A DNA stretch of 64,000 nt from NCBI RefSeq assembly GCF_004801905.1, contig NZ_SSSN01000001.1, positions 1 through 64,000 of the forward strand. The letters run 5' to 3'. The DNA is from Orlajensenia flava (lineage in GTDB: Bacteria > Actinomycetota > Actinomycetes > Actinomycetales > Microbacteriaceae). Both the position numbers and the translations under genes were made by a program. Shown here piece by piece: positions 10,794 to 20,142 of this stretch; within the stretch, counting starts at the first letter, position 1; every line of letters begins with the position of its first letter. The notes beneath the pieces were generated by a model that was not told the DNA's origin, did not search any database, and was given only the letters and a program-made list of their open reading frames with translations.

Positions 10794-11592
10794 CGTCCCG
10801 ACGTTCGGCAACGCGGAGGCCGACGGCGTCCGCCTCCAGAAGGTGCTCGCAGCTGCGGGCGTGGCATCACGCCGCGTCGTCGAGCAGATGATCGTCGAGG
10901 GCCGCATCGAGGTGAACGGCCTGGTCGTGACCGAGCTCGGTCGGCGCATCCATCCCGATACCGACCTCGTGTCGGTGGATGGGTCGGCGGTGCAGCTCGA
11001 CACCGCGAAGCGTTACGTCATGCTCAACAAGCCGACCGGGGTGGTCTCCTCGATGAAGGACGAGCAGGGCAGGCCCGACCTGCGTCGATTCACCGAGCAG
11101 TACGAGGAGCGGCTCTTCAACGTCGGCCGACTCGACGCCGAGACCAGCGGGCTGCTCATTCTGACCAACGACGGCGAACTGGCTCACACCCTCGCGCATC
11201 CCTCCTTCGGCGTCTCGAAGACCTACATCGCGAAGGTGAGCGGGCAGGTGACCGCGCAGACGATCGCGCGTTTGAAGAAGGGCATCGAGCTCGACGACGG
11301 GCCGATCCACGCGGACAAGGCGCGGCTGATGACGGGGTCCGGCGTCTCGGAGAGCTCCAGCCTCGTCGAGATCACCCTGCACTCCGGGCGCAACCGCATC
11401 GTGCGACGCATGCTCGACGCCGTGGGTCATCCGGTGCAGGACCTGGTGCGCCGTTCGTTCGGGCCGCTGCACCTCGGCACCCTGGCCGTGGGGCGGATGC
11501 GTCCGCTCACGTCGGCGGAGCTCGGTCAGGTCCTGACACTGTCCCGCTCGGGATCCGGCTCGGCCGCCGCAGACGGAGACGACCGTGGCTGA
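10780..11592 (+). CDS. rRNA pseudouridine synthase, RluB/RsuA family
   Basis: A 270-aa protein with an N-terminal S4 domain (VRLQKVLAAAGVASRR) and an RsuA/RluB catalytic domain with the catalytic aspartate in GRLDAETSGLLILTNDG. It isomerises uridine in rRNA, most likely in 23S helix 89 or 16S. GTG at 10780 overlaps scpB, and its stop overlaps tyrA by 8 bases. A gene of this family following scpB is conserved in many Gram-positive bacteria. Confidence 0.9.
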   Translation: MTSGNVPTFGNAEADGVRLQKVLAAAGVASRRVVEQMIVEGRIEVNGLVVTELGRRIHPDTDLVSVDGSAVQLDTAKRYVMLNKPTGVVSSMKDEQGRPDLRRFTEQYEERLFNVGRLDAETSGLLILTNDGELAHTLAHPSFGVSKTYIAKVSGQVTAQTIARLKKGIELDDGPIHADKARLMTGSGVSESSSLVEITLHSGRNRIVRRMLDAVGHPVQDLVRRSFGPLHLGTLAVGRMRPLTSAELGQVLTLSRSGSGSAAADGDDRG

Positions 11593-12667
11593 CGGACGTC
11601 TCGCCGGGCCGGTCCGGGTGGTCGGCACCGGCCTGCTCGGAACGAGTATCGCCCTCGGGCTCCGGGCGCGCGACATCGACGTGACGCTCGACGACGTCTC
11701 GCCGACGCACGTGCGGCTGGCTGTGGACCTGGGTGCCGGTCGTCCGGCGTCCGGCGCCGATGCACCGCAGCTGATCGTGGTGTGCGTCCCGCCCGATGTG
11801 ACCGCGACCGTCGTCGCGCGCGAGCTGGCGGCGTTCCCCGAGGCCCTCGTGACGGATGTCGCGAGCGTCAAGCTCGCCGTGCTCGATGAGCTGCGCGCAT
11901 CCGGGGCGGACGTCGAACGCTACATCGGATCGCATCCGCTCGCCGGCCGTGAACGCGGGGGACCTCTCGCCGCCCGCGCCGACCTGTTCGTCGGGCGTCC
12001 GTGGGTGGTCGCCGCGCACGACGCGATCAGCTACCGGCGCGCCGGGGCGATCGACGACCTCATCCTCGACCTCGGCGCCGTGCTCGTGGAGATGACGCCC
12101 GAGGAGCACGATCGCGGCGTAGCGCTCGTCTCGCACGTGCCACAGGTGGTGTCGAGCCTGATGGCCCGTCGGTTCATCGAGGCTCCGAGCGCGGCGGTCA
12201 ACCTCGCCGGCCAGGGCGTGCGCGACGTCACGCGGGTGGCGGCGAGCGACCCCGACCTGTGGGTGCAGATCCTCGGGGCGAACGCCGCTCCCGTTCGGGA
12301 GGTGCTGCTGGCCTACCGCGACGACCTCGACCGCTTCATCGATGCGCTCGCGGACCCCGAGGCTCCCGGCGCACGTCGACGCGTGGCCGAGGAGCTCGGC
12401 GGGGGCAACGTCGGGGTCGCCCGGCTGCCCGGCAAGCACGGCACGGACAAGCGGTTCACGACGATCGTGGTGATGGTGGACGACCGACCGGGCCAACTGG
12501 CGCGCCTGCTCGCCGAGATCGGCGAAATCGGTGTGAATCTCGAGGACCTGCGCCTCGAGCACGCGCCGGGCATCCAAGTGGGCCTCGCCGAGGTGCAGGT
12601 GCTTCCCGAGGCAGCCGCCCACCTGACCGAGGAGCTCGCGACTCGCGGTTGGCGCATCGCGGGCTGA
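11585..12667 (+). CDS. tyrA: Prephenate dehydrogenase
   Basis: A 360-aa enzyme of tyrosine synthesis (prephenate to 4-hydroxyphenylpyruvate, NAD+). Rossmann start [15 protein letters not shown], catalytic region [11 protein letters not shown], then a dimerisation domain. A C-terminal ACT domain (about 290-360; [19 protein letters not shown]) suggests feedback control by an aromatic amino acid. GTG at 11585 overlaps the preceding gene. Confidence 0.92.
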   Translation: MADGRLAGPVRVVGTGLLGTSIALGLRARDIDVTLDDVSPTHVRLAVDLGAGRPASGADAPQLIVVCVPPDVTATVVARELAAFPEALVTDVASVKLAVLDELRASGADVERYIGSHPLAGRERGGPLAARADLFVGRPWVVAAHDAISYRRAGAIDDLILDLGAVLVEMTPEEHDRGVALVSHVPQVVSSLMARRFIEAPSAAVNLAGQGVRDVTRVAASDPDLWVQILGANAAPVREVLLAYRDDLDRFIDALADPEAPGARRRVAEELGGGNVGVARLPGKHGTDKRFTTIVVMVDDRPGQLARLLAEIGEIGVNLEDLRLEHAPGIQVGLAEVQVLPEAAAHLTEELATRGWRIAG

Positions 12668-12716
12668 CCGCCTCGGCACGAGCCCGGTGCCCCAGCCCGC
12701 GCCCACCGTGCTCCGA

Positions 12717-12722
12717 TACGCT
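12717..12722 (+). promoter_or_regulatory. -10 element upstream of cmk
   Basis: TACGCT ends 6 bases before the cmk ATG at 12729, giving a probable leaderless start for cmk-der. No clear -35. Confidence 0.4.
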
Positions 12723-12728
12723 CGTGAC

Positions 12729-13397
12729 ATGAGTACCCTTCCCGTCATCGTGGCCGTCGACGGGCCGGCCGGCAGCGGCAAGTCGAGCGTGAGCAAGGCC
12801 GTCGCCCGACGCCTCGGCTACGGCTTCCTCGACACCGGTGCGGCCTACCGCGCGTTGGCCTGGCTAGCCCTCGAGCGCGAGATCGACACGGATGACCCGG
12901 ACGCCGTCACGTCGCTTCTGGATGAGTTCGACTACTCGATCGGAACCGACCCAGACGGCTACGCGGTGGTCGTAGCGGGCAACGACGTCACGGATGCCAT
13001 CCGCGAGCCGCGCGTGGCATCCGTCGTCAGCGCGATCGCCCGGGTGCCCGAGGTGCGCAGCCACCTGGTGGCGCTCTTCCGGACCGTCGCCGCCGACGTC
13101 GATTCGCCCGGCATCGTCGTCGAGGGCCGGGACATCACCACGGTCGTCGCCCCTGATGCGCCCGTGCGCATTCTGCTGACGGCCGACGAGGCGGTTAGAA
13201 TGGCCCGGAGGTCCGCGGAACTGTCGGACCATGCGGCGGAGACCGTCGGCGCTCACCTGGCCGCACGAGACCGGGCGGATGCGCGGGTCGTGGACTTCCT
13301 GAACGCCGCCGACGGCGTCACGACCCTCGACTCCACCCACCTGAACTTCGACGAAACCGTCGATGCCGTCATCGCGGTCATCGAGGAGACACCATGA
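12729..13397 (+). CDS. cmk: Cytidylate kinase
   Basis: A 222-aa (d)CMP kinase. P-loop [12 protein letters not shown] at residues about 11-22, [10 protein letters not shown], and the [12 protein letters not shown] region. ATG 12729 is preferred over an in-frame ATG 42 bases upstream, because it gives the normal family N-terminus and has a TACGCT -10 element 6 bases before it. The 3' end overlaps der by 4 bases (ATGA). Confidence 0.95.
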   Translation: MSTLPVIVAVDGPAGSGKSSVSKAVARRLGYGFLDTGAAYRALAWLALEREIDTDDPDAVTSLLDEFDYSIGTDPDGYAVVVAGNDVTDAIREPRVASVVSAIARVPEVRSHLVALFRTVAADVDSPGIVVEGRDITTVVAPDAPVRILLTADEAVRMARRSAELSDHAAETVGAHLAARDRADARVVDFLNAADGVTTLDSTHLNFDETVDAVIAVIEETP

Positions 13398-14923
13398 GCA
13401 CCGATAACGACACCGACAACGACTACGCCGACGCCGCGGAGATCTCCGAGGATTCACTGGCCGAGCGTCTGGCCGACGTCGACGAGGATGACGCCCACCT
13501 GCGCGCAGCCGCCCTCCGCCGGGGCCTCGACGACTACGAACTCGATGAGGACGACTACGACGTCCTCGACACGGTCACTGAGGACCCCGACGCCATCCGG
13601 TACCTGCCCGCTCTGCCGGTCATCGCGATCGTCGGCCGGCCGAACGTGGGCAAGTCGGCGCTCGTGAATCGCATCCTCGGACGCCGCGAGGCCGTCGTCG
13701 AGGACACCCCCGGCGTCACCCGCGATCGCGTCTCCTACAAGGGGGAGTGGAACGATCGCCGTTTCACCCTCGTCGACACCGGTGGCTGGGAGCCCGACGC
13801 CCGGGGCATCGACGCCTCCGTCGCCGCGCAGGCCGAGGTGGCCATCGACCTCTGCGACGTCGTCCTCTTCGTCGTCGACGCCATGGTCGGCGCGACCTCG
13901 ACCGACGAGCAGGTCGTGCGGATGCTGCGCCGGGCCGGTCGCCCCGTCTTCCTCGTCGCCAACAAGGTGGACGATTCACGGCAGGAGCCGGAGGCCGCCG
14001 CGCTGTGGAACCTCGGCCTCGGCGAGCCGCATCCGGTCTCGGCGATCCACGGCCGCGGCGTCGCCGACCTGCTCGACGACATCATGAAGGTCCTGCCGAC
14101 GGTATCCGCCGTGGCGAAGGACGAGGTGGGCGGCCCGCGCCGCGTCGCCATCCTGGGCCGACCGAACGTGGGCAAGTCCAGCCTCCTCAACAAGTCGGCT
14201 GGTGAGGAGCGGGTGGTCGTGAACGAGCTCGCCGGCACCACGCGCGACCCGGTCGATGAGCAGGTCGAACTCGGCGGCAAGGTCTGGCGTTTCGTCGACA
14301 CCGCCGGCATCCGTCGTCGTGTGCACATGGCGCAGGGCGCGGACTTCTACGCCTCGCTGCGCACGTCGGCGGCCCTCGAGAAGGCGGAGGTCGCCGTCGT
14401 CCTGCTCGACGTGACCCAGCCGATCTCGGAGCAGGACGTGCGCATCATCGACCTCGTCCTCGAGTCGGGCCGCGCGCTCGTGCTCGCGTTCAACAAGTGG
14501 GACCTGCTCGACGACGAGCGCCGTCGCTACCTCGAGCGTGAGGTCGAACAGGATCTCGCTCACGTCGCCTGGGCTCCGCGCGTCAACATCTCGGCCCGCA
14601 CCGGTCGTCACATCGAGAAGCTCGTTCCGGCGCTCGAGCTGGCGCTGGAGTCGTGGGACACCCGCATTCCCACCGGCAAGTTCAACGCCTTCCTCGCCGA
14701 GCTCACGGCAGCGCACCCTCACCCTGTGCGCGGTGGCAAGCAGCCGCGCGTGCTGTTCGGGACGCAGGCGGCGAGTCGCCCGCCGACCTTCGTGCTCTTC
14801 ACGACTGGGTTCCTGGACCCGGGCTACCGGCGTTACATCCAGCGCCGGCTGCGGGAGATCTACGGCTTCGAGGGCAGCCCGATCGTGCTCAACATGCGCG
14901 TGCGGGAGAAGCGCCAGCGGTAG
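13394..14923 (+). CDS. der: Ribosome biogenesis GTPase Der (EngA)
   Basis: A 509-aa double-GTPase needed for 50S assembly. An acidic, actinobacteria-type N-terminal extension of about 70 residues precedes GTPase domain 1 ([24 protein letters not shown]) and domain 2 ([24 protein letters not shown]), and a C-terminal KH-like domain ends in RVREKRQR. The spacing and order with cmk is the usual arrangement. Confidence 0.96.
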   Translation: MSTDNDTDNDYADAAEISEDSLAERLADVDEDDAHLRAAALRRGLDDYELDEDDYDVLDTVTEDPDAIRYLPALPVIAIVGRPNVGKSALVNRILGRREAVVEDTPGVTRDRVSYKGEWNDRRFTLVDTGGWEPDARGIDASVAAQAEVAIDLCDVVLFVVDAMVGATSTDEQVVRMLRRAGRPVFLVANKVDDSRQEPEAAALWNLGLGEPHPVSAIHGRGVADLLDDIMKVLPTVSAVAKDEVGGPRRVAILGRPNVGKSSLLNKSAGEERVVVNELAGTTRDPVDEQVELGGKVWRFVDTAGIRRRVHMAQGADFYASLRTSAALEKAEVAVVLLDVTQPISEQDVRIIDLVLESGRALVLAFNKWDLLDDERRRYLEREVEQDLAHVAWAPRVNISARTGRHIEKLVPALELALESWDTRIPTGKFNAFLAELTAAHPHPVRGGKQPRVLFGTQAASRPPTFVLFTTGFLDPGYRRYIQRRLREIYGFEGSPIVLNMRVREKRQR

Positions 14924-14948
14924 GGGCGAGTGGCCCCGTTCCCCCTCG

Positions 14949-14996
14949 CTACATCGACTCCCCTCGCACCATCGCCCCCTTCCTACATCGACTCCC
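14949..14996. repeat. Pair of 14-base direct repeats
   Basis: CTACATCGACTCCC occurs at 14949-14962 and 14983-14996, 34 bases apart, just before the hairpin at 15003. The CATCGA core recurs in the hairpin itself (15003-15008). It may be a vestige of repeated insertion. Confidence 0.5.
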
Positions 14997-15002
14997 TTCC
15001 TC

Positions 15003-15062
15003 CATCGAGTTGACGAATATCGTCGCCGAAAGCAGAACCCGGCGACGGTCTGCGTCAACTCG
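15003..15062. repeat. Hairpin element A, left arm of a bracketing inverted repeat
   Basis: Two nested inverted repeats form one long hairpin: CGAGTTGACG (15006-15015) pairs with CGTCAACTCG (15053-15062), and CGTCGCCG (15021-15028) with CGGCGACG (15040-15047), around an 11-base loop. The first 24 bases (15003-15026) recur, perfectly and inverted, at 16218-16241. It lies between the convergent der and DUF559-like genes, so it could also act as a bidirectional terminator. Confidence 0.8.
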
Positions 15063-15106
15063 AGGGTGGGGCGAGGGCGATCGATGCGCGCGACAATGAC
15101 GCACTT

Positions 15107-16021
15107 CTACGGAGTCCATCCGCGCTCCACCAGGGCTCTGCGCACTTTCTGCACGATCAGTCGGCGGCGGTCGCCTCGATGGGACTTGTTGACGCGGATG
15201 CTTCGCCATCCGGCCTCCATCACATCGTCGTGCCGGTCGATGTCGTGGAAATACTGGTCGTCCGCGGTCCGATGGTGGTCGCCGTCGTATTCCGTCACTA
15301 CCCGGTACTCGGGGTAGACGAGGTCGCCGAGTGCCAGAAACCGGCCGTCAGCAGCGCGGATGGCCACGTTGACGTGGGGCTCCGGAAGGCCGGCCTCGAC
15401 CAGGTCCAGCCGCAACTCCGTCTCGGTCGCAGAATCGGTTCCGGGCCGAATGAGAGCGAGCGCCAGCTCCAGTCGTCGGTAGCCGCGACGGCGTGACCAG
15501 ACGTGGACCCGCTGACGGAGCAGGTCCATCGTCGCCACAGGTTCCTTGCGACAGACGAGGCCATCCCCGACCACCACCAGTTCCCGAACCGAGAGCACCG
15601 CAGCCAGCTGACACCACGTGTCGATCGCATCGACGACGCGCAGGCCGGAATGGATGACGACACGGACGGCGCCGGGCGTCAGCTGATGGCCGACGACGCC
15701 GACCACCCTCGGCGCGCGCATGGGCGCCACAGAACTGACGTGAAGCACGAGGTGCTTCTGAAGATGCGCGGGAAGCCGGAGCTGATGGATGCCCGCGGCC
15801 GTCGCGTGCGAGAACACCTGCGGTTGCGGCATCCGCGATGCGTACGTCAAGCATCGGCGGAGGAGCGTGAGCTCACCCTTGGACGGCGCCCGTGATCCGT
15901 GGAACAACCGGCGCAGGTCGGCTCGTCTGAGTCGCTCGCGAGAGACTCCCGCCGCATCAGCCTCCGCCACTCCGAACGCGCGACCGCGCAGCCCGGGTGG
16001 GAGCGCTCGCGGAGTCGTCAT
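15107..16021 (-). CDS. DUF559/AbiEi-like protein with a nuclease-fold C-terminus
   Basis: 304 aa. The N-terminal 50 residues (RGRAFGVAEADAAGVSRERL, then a basic L-R-R-L-F-H-G stretch) look like the winged-helix start of AbiEi-type antitoxin proteins. The C-terminal part (about 215-304) resembles the DUF559/Vsr restriction-endonuclease-like fold: an acidic VTEYDGDHH, then D-x-D-R-H-D-D and GWRSIRVNKS. Such proteins are common and often multicopy in Microbacteriaceae; their role (nuclease, defence or mobile-element related) is not known. ATG 16021 gives the standard N-terminus; no partner toxin gene is adjacent. It is bracketed by inverted repeats (see findings). Confidence 0.7.
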   Translation of the reverse strand: MTTPRALPPGLRGRAFGVAEADAAGVSRERLRRADLRRLFHGSRAPSKGELTLLRRCLTYASRMPQPQVFSHATAAGIHQLRLPAHLQKHLVLHVSSVAPMRAPRVVGVVGHQLTPGAVRVVIHSGLRVVDAIDTWCQLAAVLSVRELVVVGDGLVCRKEPVATMDLLRQRVHVWSRRRGYRRLELALALIRPGTDSATETELRLDLVEAGLPEPHVNVAIRAADGRFLALGDLVYPEYRVVTEYDGDHHRTADDQYFHDIDRHDDVMEAGWRSIRVNKSHRGDRRRLIVQKVRRALVERGWTP

Positions 16022-16183
16022 GCACTCATGCTGCCCGTCACCGTCGAGGGCGAGACTGTGATCGTTCGACTCGGTGTAAACCCCGCCGGCGCCCGTCGGT
16101 GGGGAGGAGGGTTCTTTCGCCGCACGCCCCCTGGCCGCCCGGACCTTCTTAGCTGCACCCGCCCCGCCCACCGACGACCATCC

Positions 16184-16241
16184 AGTTGACGAGAATCGTC
16201 TGCCCGGCGGAGTGGCAGCGACGATATTCGTCAACTCGATG
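16184..16241. repeat. Hairpin element B, right arm of the bracketing inverted repeat
   Basis: The arm from 16184 (AGTTGACGAGAATCGTC) pairs imperfectly with 16220-16236 (GACGATATTCGTCAACT), with inner TGCC/GGCA pairs. Bases 16218-16241 are the exact reverse complement of 15003-15026. It lies downstream of the MFS gene that ends at 16353, within the 331-base gap 16022-16352. The rest of that gap holds only G-rich imperfect repeats. Confidence 0.8.
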
Positions 16242-16250
16242 AAGCTTCGC

Positions 16251-16302
16251 GGACGGGAGGGAGGTCCGGTTGGAGGACGGACGGGAGGGGGGTCCAGTTG
16301 GA
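16251..16302. repeat. Imperfect 28-base tandem repeat
   Basis: GGACGGGAGGGAGGTCCGGT at 16251 and GGACGGGAGGGGGGTCCAGT at 16279 are near-identical units 28 bases apart, with a third degenerate GGACGGGACGGG near 16331. No coding potential or known function. Confidence 0.5.
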
Positions 16303-16352
16303 CGATGGGGCGGGGCCGGGGTTCCGTCGGACGGGACGGGCTGGCGTCGAGG

Positions 16353-17792
16353 TCAGTCCGACGCCGGGGCGGAGGGCGCGAACTCGACATCCTCCACGCG
16401 CGACGGTGGCATCGCCAGCGCGGCGATCAGCATGAGCGCTGCCGTCACCGCGACCGCCACGAACACGGCACCTGCCGCTGCCTCCACCGTGTGCGGATCC
16501 TGCTCGCCGCCACCGGTGCGGAAGATGGTGTTGGCGATCGCACCGAACACGGCGACCCCCACCGCGCTTCCGGCCGAACGGGCGAATGCGTTCAGGCCGG
16601 TGACGACGCCCCGTTCACCCCAGTCGACGGATGACTGCGCCGCGATGAGGCTCGGGGCTGCGACCCAGCCCAGGCCGAAGCCGATGACGAAGGATGCCCC
16701 GGCGATGGTCCACGGGTTCGGGAAGGGCGCGAGGGTGAGCAGCAGGACCGTGCCGGCGAGCGTGATGACTCCGCCGACGAGGACGGTAAAGCGGAATCCG
16801 TGGCGCAGGTAGAGTCGGCCGGCCTGCGAAGCCGACAACGGCCATCCCAGCGTGATCGCCGCGACCGCAGCGCCCGAGACGAGGGGCACGACGCCGATGG
16901 AGTTCTCGAGGTAGGTGGGGATGTAGCTGGTCACCCCGATGAGGATGGCACCGACGCCGATCGAGACCAGGGTGGTCGTCGTGATGAGTCGGCGCGAGAA
17001 CAGACTGAGGTCGAGCACGGGCTCCGCCGCCCGCCGTTCGACGAAGGTGAAGGCGAGGAGGGCCAGCGCCCCGAGCACGAAACATCCGAGGCTCTGCCAT
17101 GACCCCCACGCCCACGCGTTGCCGCCCTCGAGGAGGCCGAGGATGATCAGCGTGAGGCCACCGGTCAGCAGGGCCGCCCCGGCGAAGTCCAGCCGATGCT
17201 TCCGGCGCTGAACCTGCTCGTGGTACGTGCTCCACAGCATCCAGCCCGCGACGAGGCAGAGCGGGATGTTGACGAGGAAGATCCACCGCCACGACACGAA
17301 CTGGCTGAACAGCCCTCCGAGGGCGGGGCCGATCACCGAGGCGACCGCCCAGACGCTCGCGATGTAGCCCTGCACCTTGGCGCGCTCGGCGACGGTGTAG
17401 ATGTCACCGACGATCGTCATCGACATCGGAGCGACGGCTCCAGCGCCGAGTCCCTGCACCGCGCGGAAGGCGATGAGGGCGGGCATGCTCCACGCGAACC
17501 CGCACAGCACGGATCCGAGCAGGAACAGGCCGACTCCGACGAGGATGACGGGCTTGCGTCCGACGGTATCGGCGAGCTTCGAATACAACGGCACCGAGAC
17601 CGCCTGCGCCAGGAGGTAGACGGAGAACAGCCAGGGGAACTGGGTGAAGCTGCCGAGCTCCTTGACGACCGAGGGGACGGCAGTGGCCAGGATGGTCGCG
17701 TCGATGGCGATGAGACCCGTCGAGAGCATCAGGGCTACGAGCACCGGTCCGCGTTCGGAGCGGAAACCGACGGATGCCTGCGCAGTGGTCAC
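16353..17792 (-). CDS. MFS transporter, DHA2 (EmrB/QacA) type
   Basis: A 479-aa integral membrane protein with about 14 predicted TM segments, the DHA2 hallmark. The first loop motif is KLADTVGRKPVIL, and motif C-like glycines occur in VIGPALGGLFSQ. Members are drug:H+ antiporters. GTG at 17792 is chosen since AAGG lies just upstream and it follows the NIPSNAP-like gene by 37 bases; the longer frame would overlap that gene. It is probably the last gene of a leftward unit beginning at 19935. The substrate cannot be read from sequence. Confidence 0.85.
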   Translation of the reverse strand: MTTAQASVGFRSERGPVLVALMLSTGLIAIDATILATAVPSVVKELGSFTQFPWLFSVYLLAQAVSVPLYSKLADTVGRKPVILVGVGLFLLGSVLCGFAWSMPALIAFRAVQGLGAGAVAPMSMTIVGDIYTVAERAKVQGYIASVWAVASVIGPALGGLFSQFVSWRWIFLVNIPLCLVAGWMLWSTYHEQVQRRKHRLDFAGAALLTGGLTLIILGLLEGGNAWAWGSWQSLGCFVLGALALLAFTFVERRAAEPVLDLSLFSRRLITTTTLVSIGVGAILIGVTSYIPTYLENSIGVVPLVSGAAVAAITLGWPLSASQAGRLYLRHGFRFTVLVGGVITLAGTVLLLTLAPFPNPWTIAGASFVIGFGLGWVAAPSLIAAQSSVDWGERGVVTGLNAFARSAGSAVGVAVFGAIANTIFRTGGGEQDPHTVEAAAGAVFVAVAVTAALMLIAALAMPPSRVEDVEFAPSAPASD

Positions 17793-17829
17793 CCTTGTCT
17801 CAAGCGGGGGGCGCGCCGTGGCATTCCCG

Positions 17830-18132
17830 TCAGCCGAGCTTCTCCACGAGGGTGTTCTCCATTGCCACCACGCGTTGCCGGGTGCCGCGGAGCGCATCCA
17901 TGCGGCCGGGGGAGACCGCCCACTCCTCGTCCTGTGCGACGAAGCCTGCGGCATCCGTCGGCAGGCTCACCGCCCAGGTGAACACGGACGACGCGCGGTC
18001 CATGACGGCGAACTCGAGGGTGAAGCCGAAGGCGATCCGTGCCGGCAGGAGTCGGTCGCTCCACCAGGTGAGGAACTCGTCGACGAGTTCGGGCGTGACC
18101 GTGTAGCGCCGCAGTTGGACGGTGCGGGGCAT
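17830..18132 (-). CDS. NIPSNAP-like protein (copy 2)
   Basis: A 100-aa protein with a ferredoxin-like NIPSNAP pattern: VQLRRYTVTPELVDEFLTWW near the start, then a F-G-F-T-L-E-F strand and VFTWAVSL. It is clearly paralogous to the neighbour at 18136-18441 (shared VQLRRY, LVDEFLTW, RL.PAR, GF..EF). The two are 3 bases apart, so this is a tandem duplication. NIPSNAP-type proteins occur in many catabolic operons; no biochemical function is known. Confidence 0.8.
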   Translation of the reverse strand: MPRTVQLRRYTVTPELVDEFLTWWSDRLLPARIAFGFTLEFAVMDRASSVFTWAVSLPTDAAGFVAQDEEWAVSPGRMDALRGTRQRVVAMENTLVEKLG

Positions 18133-18135
18133 GGG

Positions 18136-18441
18136 TCAGGCGACCCGCTCGACGAGAGAGATCGTGGCCGCGTCGGTCCATCCGGTGACCCCGGCGAACG
18201 CCGCATCGCGCTCCGGGGAGGCCATGTAGGTCTTCTCGACCTCGCCGAAGTGCTCTGCATCCCCGTCGACGCTCACCGCCCAGATGAACTCGGCACGGTC
18301 GCGGTCGACGAATGCGAACTCGATGGCGAAGCCGTGCGCCTCGCGCGCGGGCACCAGCCGACTCGGGAACCAGGTCAGGAACTCGTCGACGAGGTCGGGC
18401 TTGAGGTCGTAGCGGCGCAGCTGAACGGTGCTCGTGGGCAT
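18136..18441 (-). CDS. NIPSNAP-like protein (copy 1)
   Basis: 101 aa, paralogue of the next gene downstream (VQLRRYDLKPDLVDEFLTWF, GFAIEFAFVDRDRAEFIWAV). It starts 27 bases after the stop of the MFS carrier gene at 18469, with AAGGA upstream of its ATG, which argues for one transcript. As the pair has diverged a lot, they may form a heterodimer. Function unknown. Confidence 0.8.
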   Translation of the reverse strand: MPTSTVQLRRYDLKPDLVDEFLTWFPSRLVPAREAHGFAIEFAFVDRDRAEFIWAVSVDGDAEHFGEVEKTYMASPERDAAFAGVTGWTDAATISLVERVA

Positions 18442-18468
18442 TCGGGTGTCCTTCCGTCGTCGTCGAGA

Positions 18469-19935
18469 TTACCCCTTGCCGCCGTCCTCGCTCGTGTTCG
18501 CGTCGACGCTCAGCGGCGTGGCGATGTCCTCGAGTGATCGTCCCTCGGCGTTGACGCCCAGGAACACCTCGACGAGGCCGGCGGCGATCATCAGTCCGGC
18601 CCCGATGTAGTAGCCCAAGGCGACCGCATCGATGCCCTGACCGATGAACTGGCCGAACAGGATCGGGCCAATGATGCCGCCGAGTCCCGTGCCCACCGCG
18701 TAGAAGAACGCGATCGCCATCGCGCGGGTCTCCATCGGGAAGATCTCGCTCACGGTGAGGTAGGCGGCGCTGGCTCCCGCCGAGGCGAAGAAGAACACGA
18801 TCACCCACGCGATGGTCAGGGTGACCGCGTCGAGAATGCGGGCCTGGAAGAGGATGCCCGTGCCCACCAGCAGCACGCCCGAGCCGATGTAGCAGCCCGA
18901 GATCATCACCTTGCGGCCGATGGTGTCGAACAATCGCCCGAGCAGCAGCGGACCGAGGAAGTTGCCGACGGCGATGGGCAGAAGCGACCATGGCGCGATG
19001 TCATCCGGGACGTGGAACAGCTTGGTGAGCACGAGGGCGTAGGTGAAGAAGACGGCGTTGTAGAGGAAGGCCTGGCCGATGAAGAGCGAGAGGCCGAGGA
19101 CGAAGCGCTTGGGGTACTTGGTGATTCCGACCTTGACGATCTCACCGAAGCCTGTGCGCTTGCGCTGGGTGACCTTGATGGTCTGGTCGACCTTGTCCAG
19201 GTCCTTGCCGGTCGAGGACTCCACCTGCTTCTCGATGCCGTCGACGATCTCCTCGGCTGCGCGCAGGTCGCGATGGATGAACATCCAGCGGGGCGACTCG
19301 GGGACGTTGCGGCGAACCAGGAGGATGGTGAGTCCCAGCACCGCCCCGAGCCCGAAGGCCAGCCGCCAGCCGAGCTCGGGCGGGAAGATGGCGGTGTTGA
19401 GCAGGAACACGCTGAGCACGGCGCCGAACGCGGTCCCGAGCCAGTACGAGCCGTTGATGGCCAGGTCGATCGTGCCGCGATGCCGGGCCGGGATGAGCTC
19501 GTCAATGGCGGAGTTGATGGCGGCGTACTCCCCGCCGATGCCGGCTCCGGTGAAGAACCGGCAGACGAAGAAGAACAGCGGGTTGAACGAGAAGGCGGTG
19601 GCGACGGTGGCCAGCAGGTAGAGGCCCAGCGTGATGATGAACATCCGCTTGCGGCCGAACCGATCGGTCAGATAGCCGAACACGAGGGCACCGCAACACG
19701 CGCCAGCGACGTAGATCGCCGCCGCCAGGCCGATCTGGCCGGTCGTGAGCCCGAGTCCGCTGCTCTTCTCGGTGAGCCGACCGGCGATCGAGCCGACGAT
19801 CGTCACCTCGAGGCCGTCGAGGATCCAGACCGTGCCGAGACCGATGACGACCAGCCAGTGCCATCTGGCCCACGGCAGACGATCCATCCGTGCCGGGATG
19901 TCGGTGGTGATGGTCTGGGACGCCGTCGTCGTCAT
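18469..19935 (-). CDS. MFS metabolite:H+ symporter (sugar-porter-like)
   Basis: A 488-aa protein with 12 predicted TM segments and the motif [13 protein letters not shown] in loop 2-3; a repeat-related [13 protein letters not shown] appears in loop 8-9, typical of the sugar/metabolite-porter branch. A long cytosolic loop of about 80 residues ([10 protein letters not shown]... IKVTQRKR) joins the halves. ATG 19935 has AAGGAG 8 bases upstream. It diverges from the dehydrogenase/thiolase operon at 20143, so it may carry that pathway's substrate, probably an organic acid; not provable here. Confidence 0.85.
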   Translation of the reverse strand: MTTTASQTITTDIPARMDRLPWARWHWLVVIGLGTVWILDGLEVTIVGSIAGRLTEKSSGLGLTTGQIGLAAAIYVAGACCGALVFGYLTDRFGRKRMFIITLGLYLLATVATAFSFNPLFFFVCRFFTGAGIGGEYAAINSAIDELIPARHRGTIDLAINGSYWLGTAFGAVLSVFLLNTAIFPPELGWRLAFGLGAVLGLTILLVRRNVPESPRWMFIHRDLRAAEEIVDGIEKQVESSTGKDLDKVDQTIKVTQRKRTGFGEIVKVGITKYPKRFVLGLSLFIGQAFLYNAVFFTYALVLTKLFHVPDDIAPWSLLPIAVGNFLGPLLLGRLFDTIGRKVMISGCYIGSGVLLVGTGILFQARILDAVTLTIAWVIVFFFASAGASAAYLTVSEIFPMETRAMAIAFFYAVGTGLGGIIGPILFGQFIGQGIDAVALGYYIGAGLMIAAGLVEVFLGVNAEGRSLEDIATPLSVDANTSEDGGKG

Positions 19936-20142
19936 GCCGTTCTCCTTCGAACCGGCACCACGATAGGCCCGTGCGCCCGCGCGGGGCACCCCTTGCGATC
20001 GTCGGGCGAGGGGGTCTAGAGGAGAAGGGCTCTCATCGCGGCCCACGCGGGTAGGGTCGAATCATCGCCGACGGATGCCGTGCCATCCGCCGCGCGCACC
20101 CAGCATGACGCAATCGAGCAGCACGCGATCGAGGAGCAACCG

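Larger units (their letters stand above)
15003..16241. mobile_element. Possible small mobile or recombinogenic cassette carrying a DUF559-like gene
   Basis: A single minus-strand gene (15107-16021) is bracketed by 24-bp perfect inverted repeats (15003-15026 and 16218-16241), each of which starts its own hairpin. No transposase and no obvious target-site duplication is visible, so it is not a normal insertion sequence. It could be a non-autonomous element, a cassette moved by recombination between dispersed repeats, or two chance neighbours of a common intergenic repeat family (a third, partial copy is at 39678). Confidence 0.3.

Noticed and set aside
15003-16241. Classical insertion sequence
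   Set aside because: No DDE or HUH transposase motif in the single gene and no flanking target duplication; kept only as a possible cassette.
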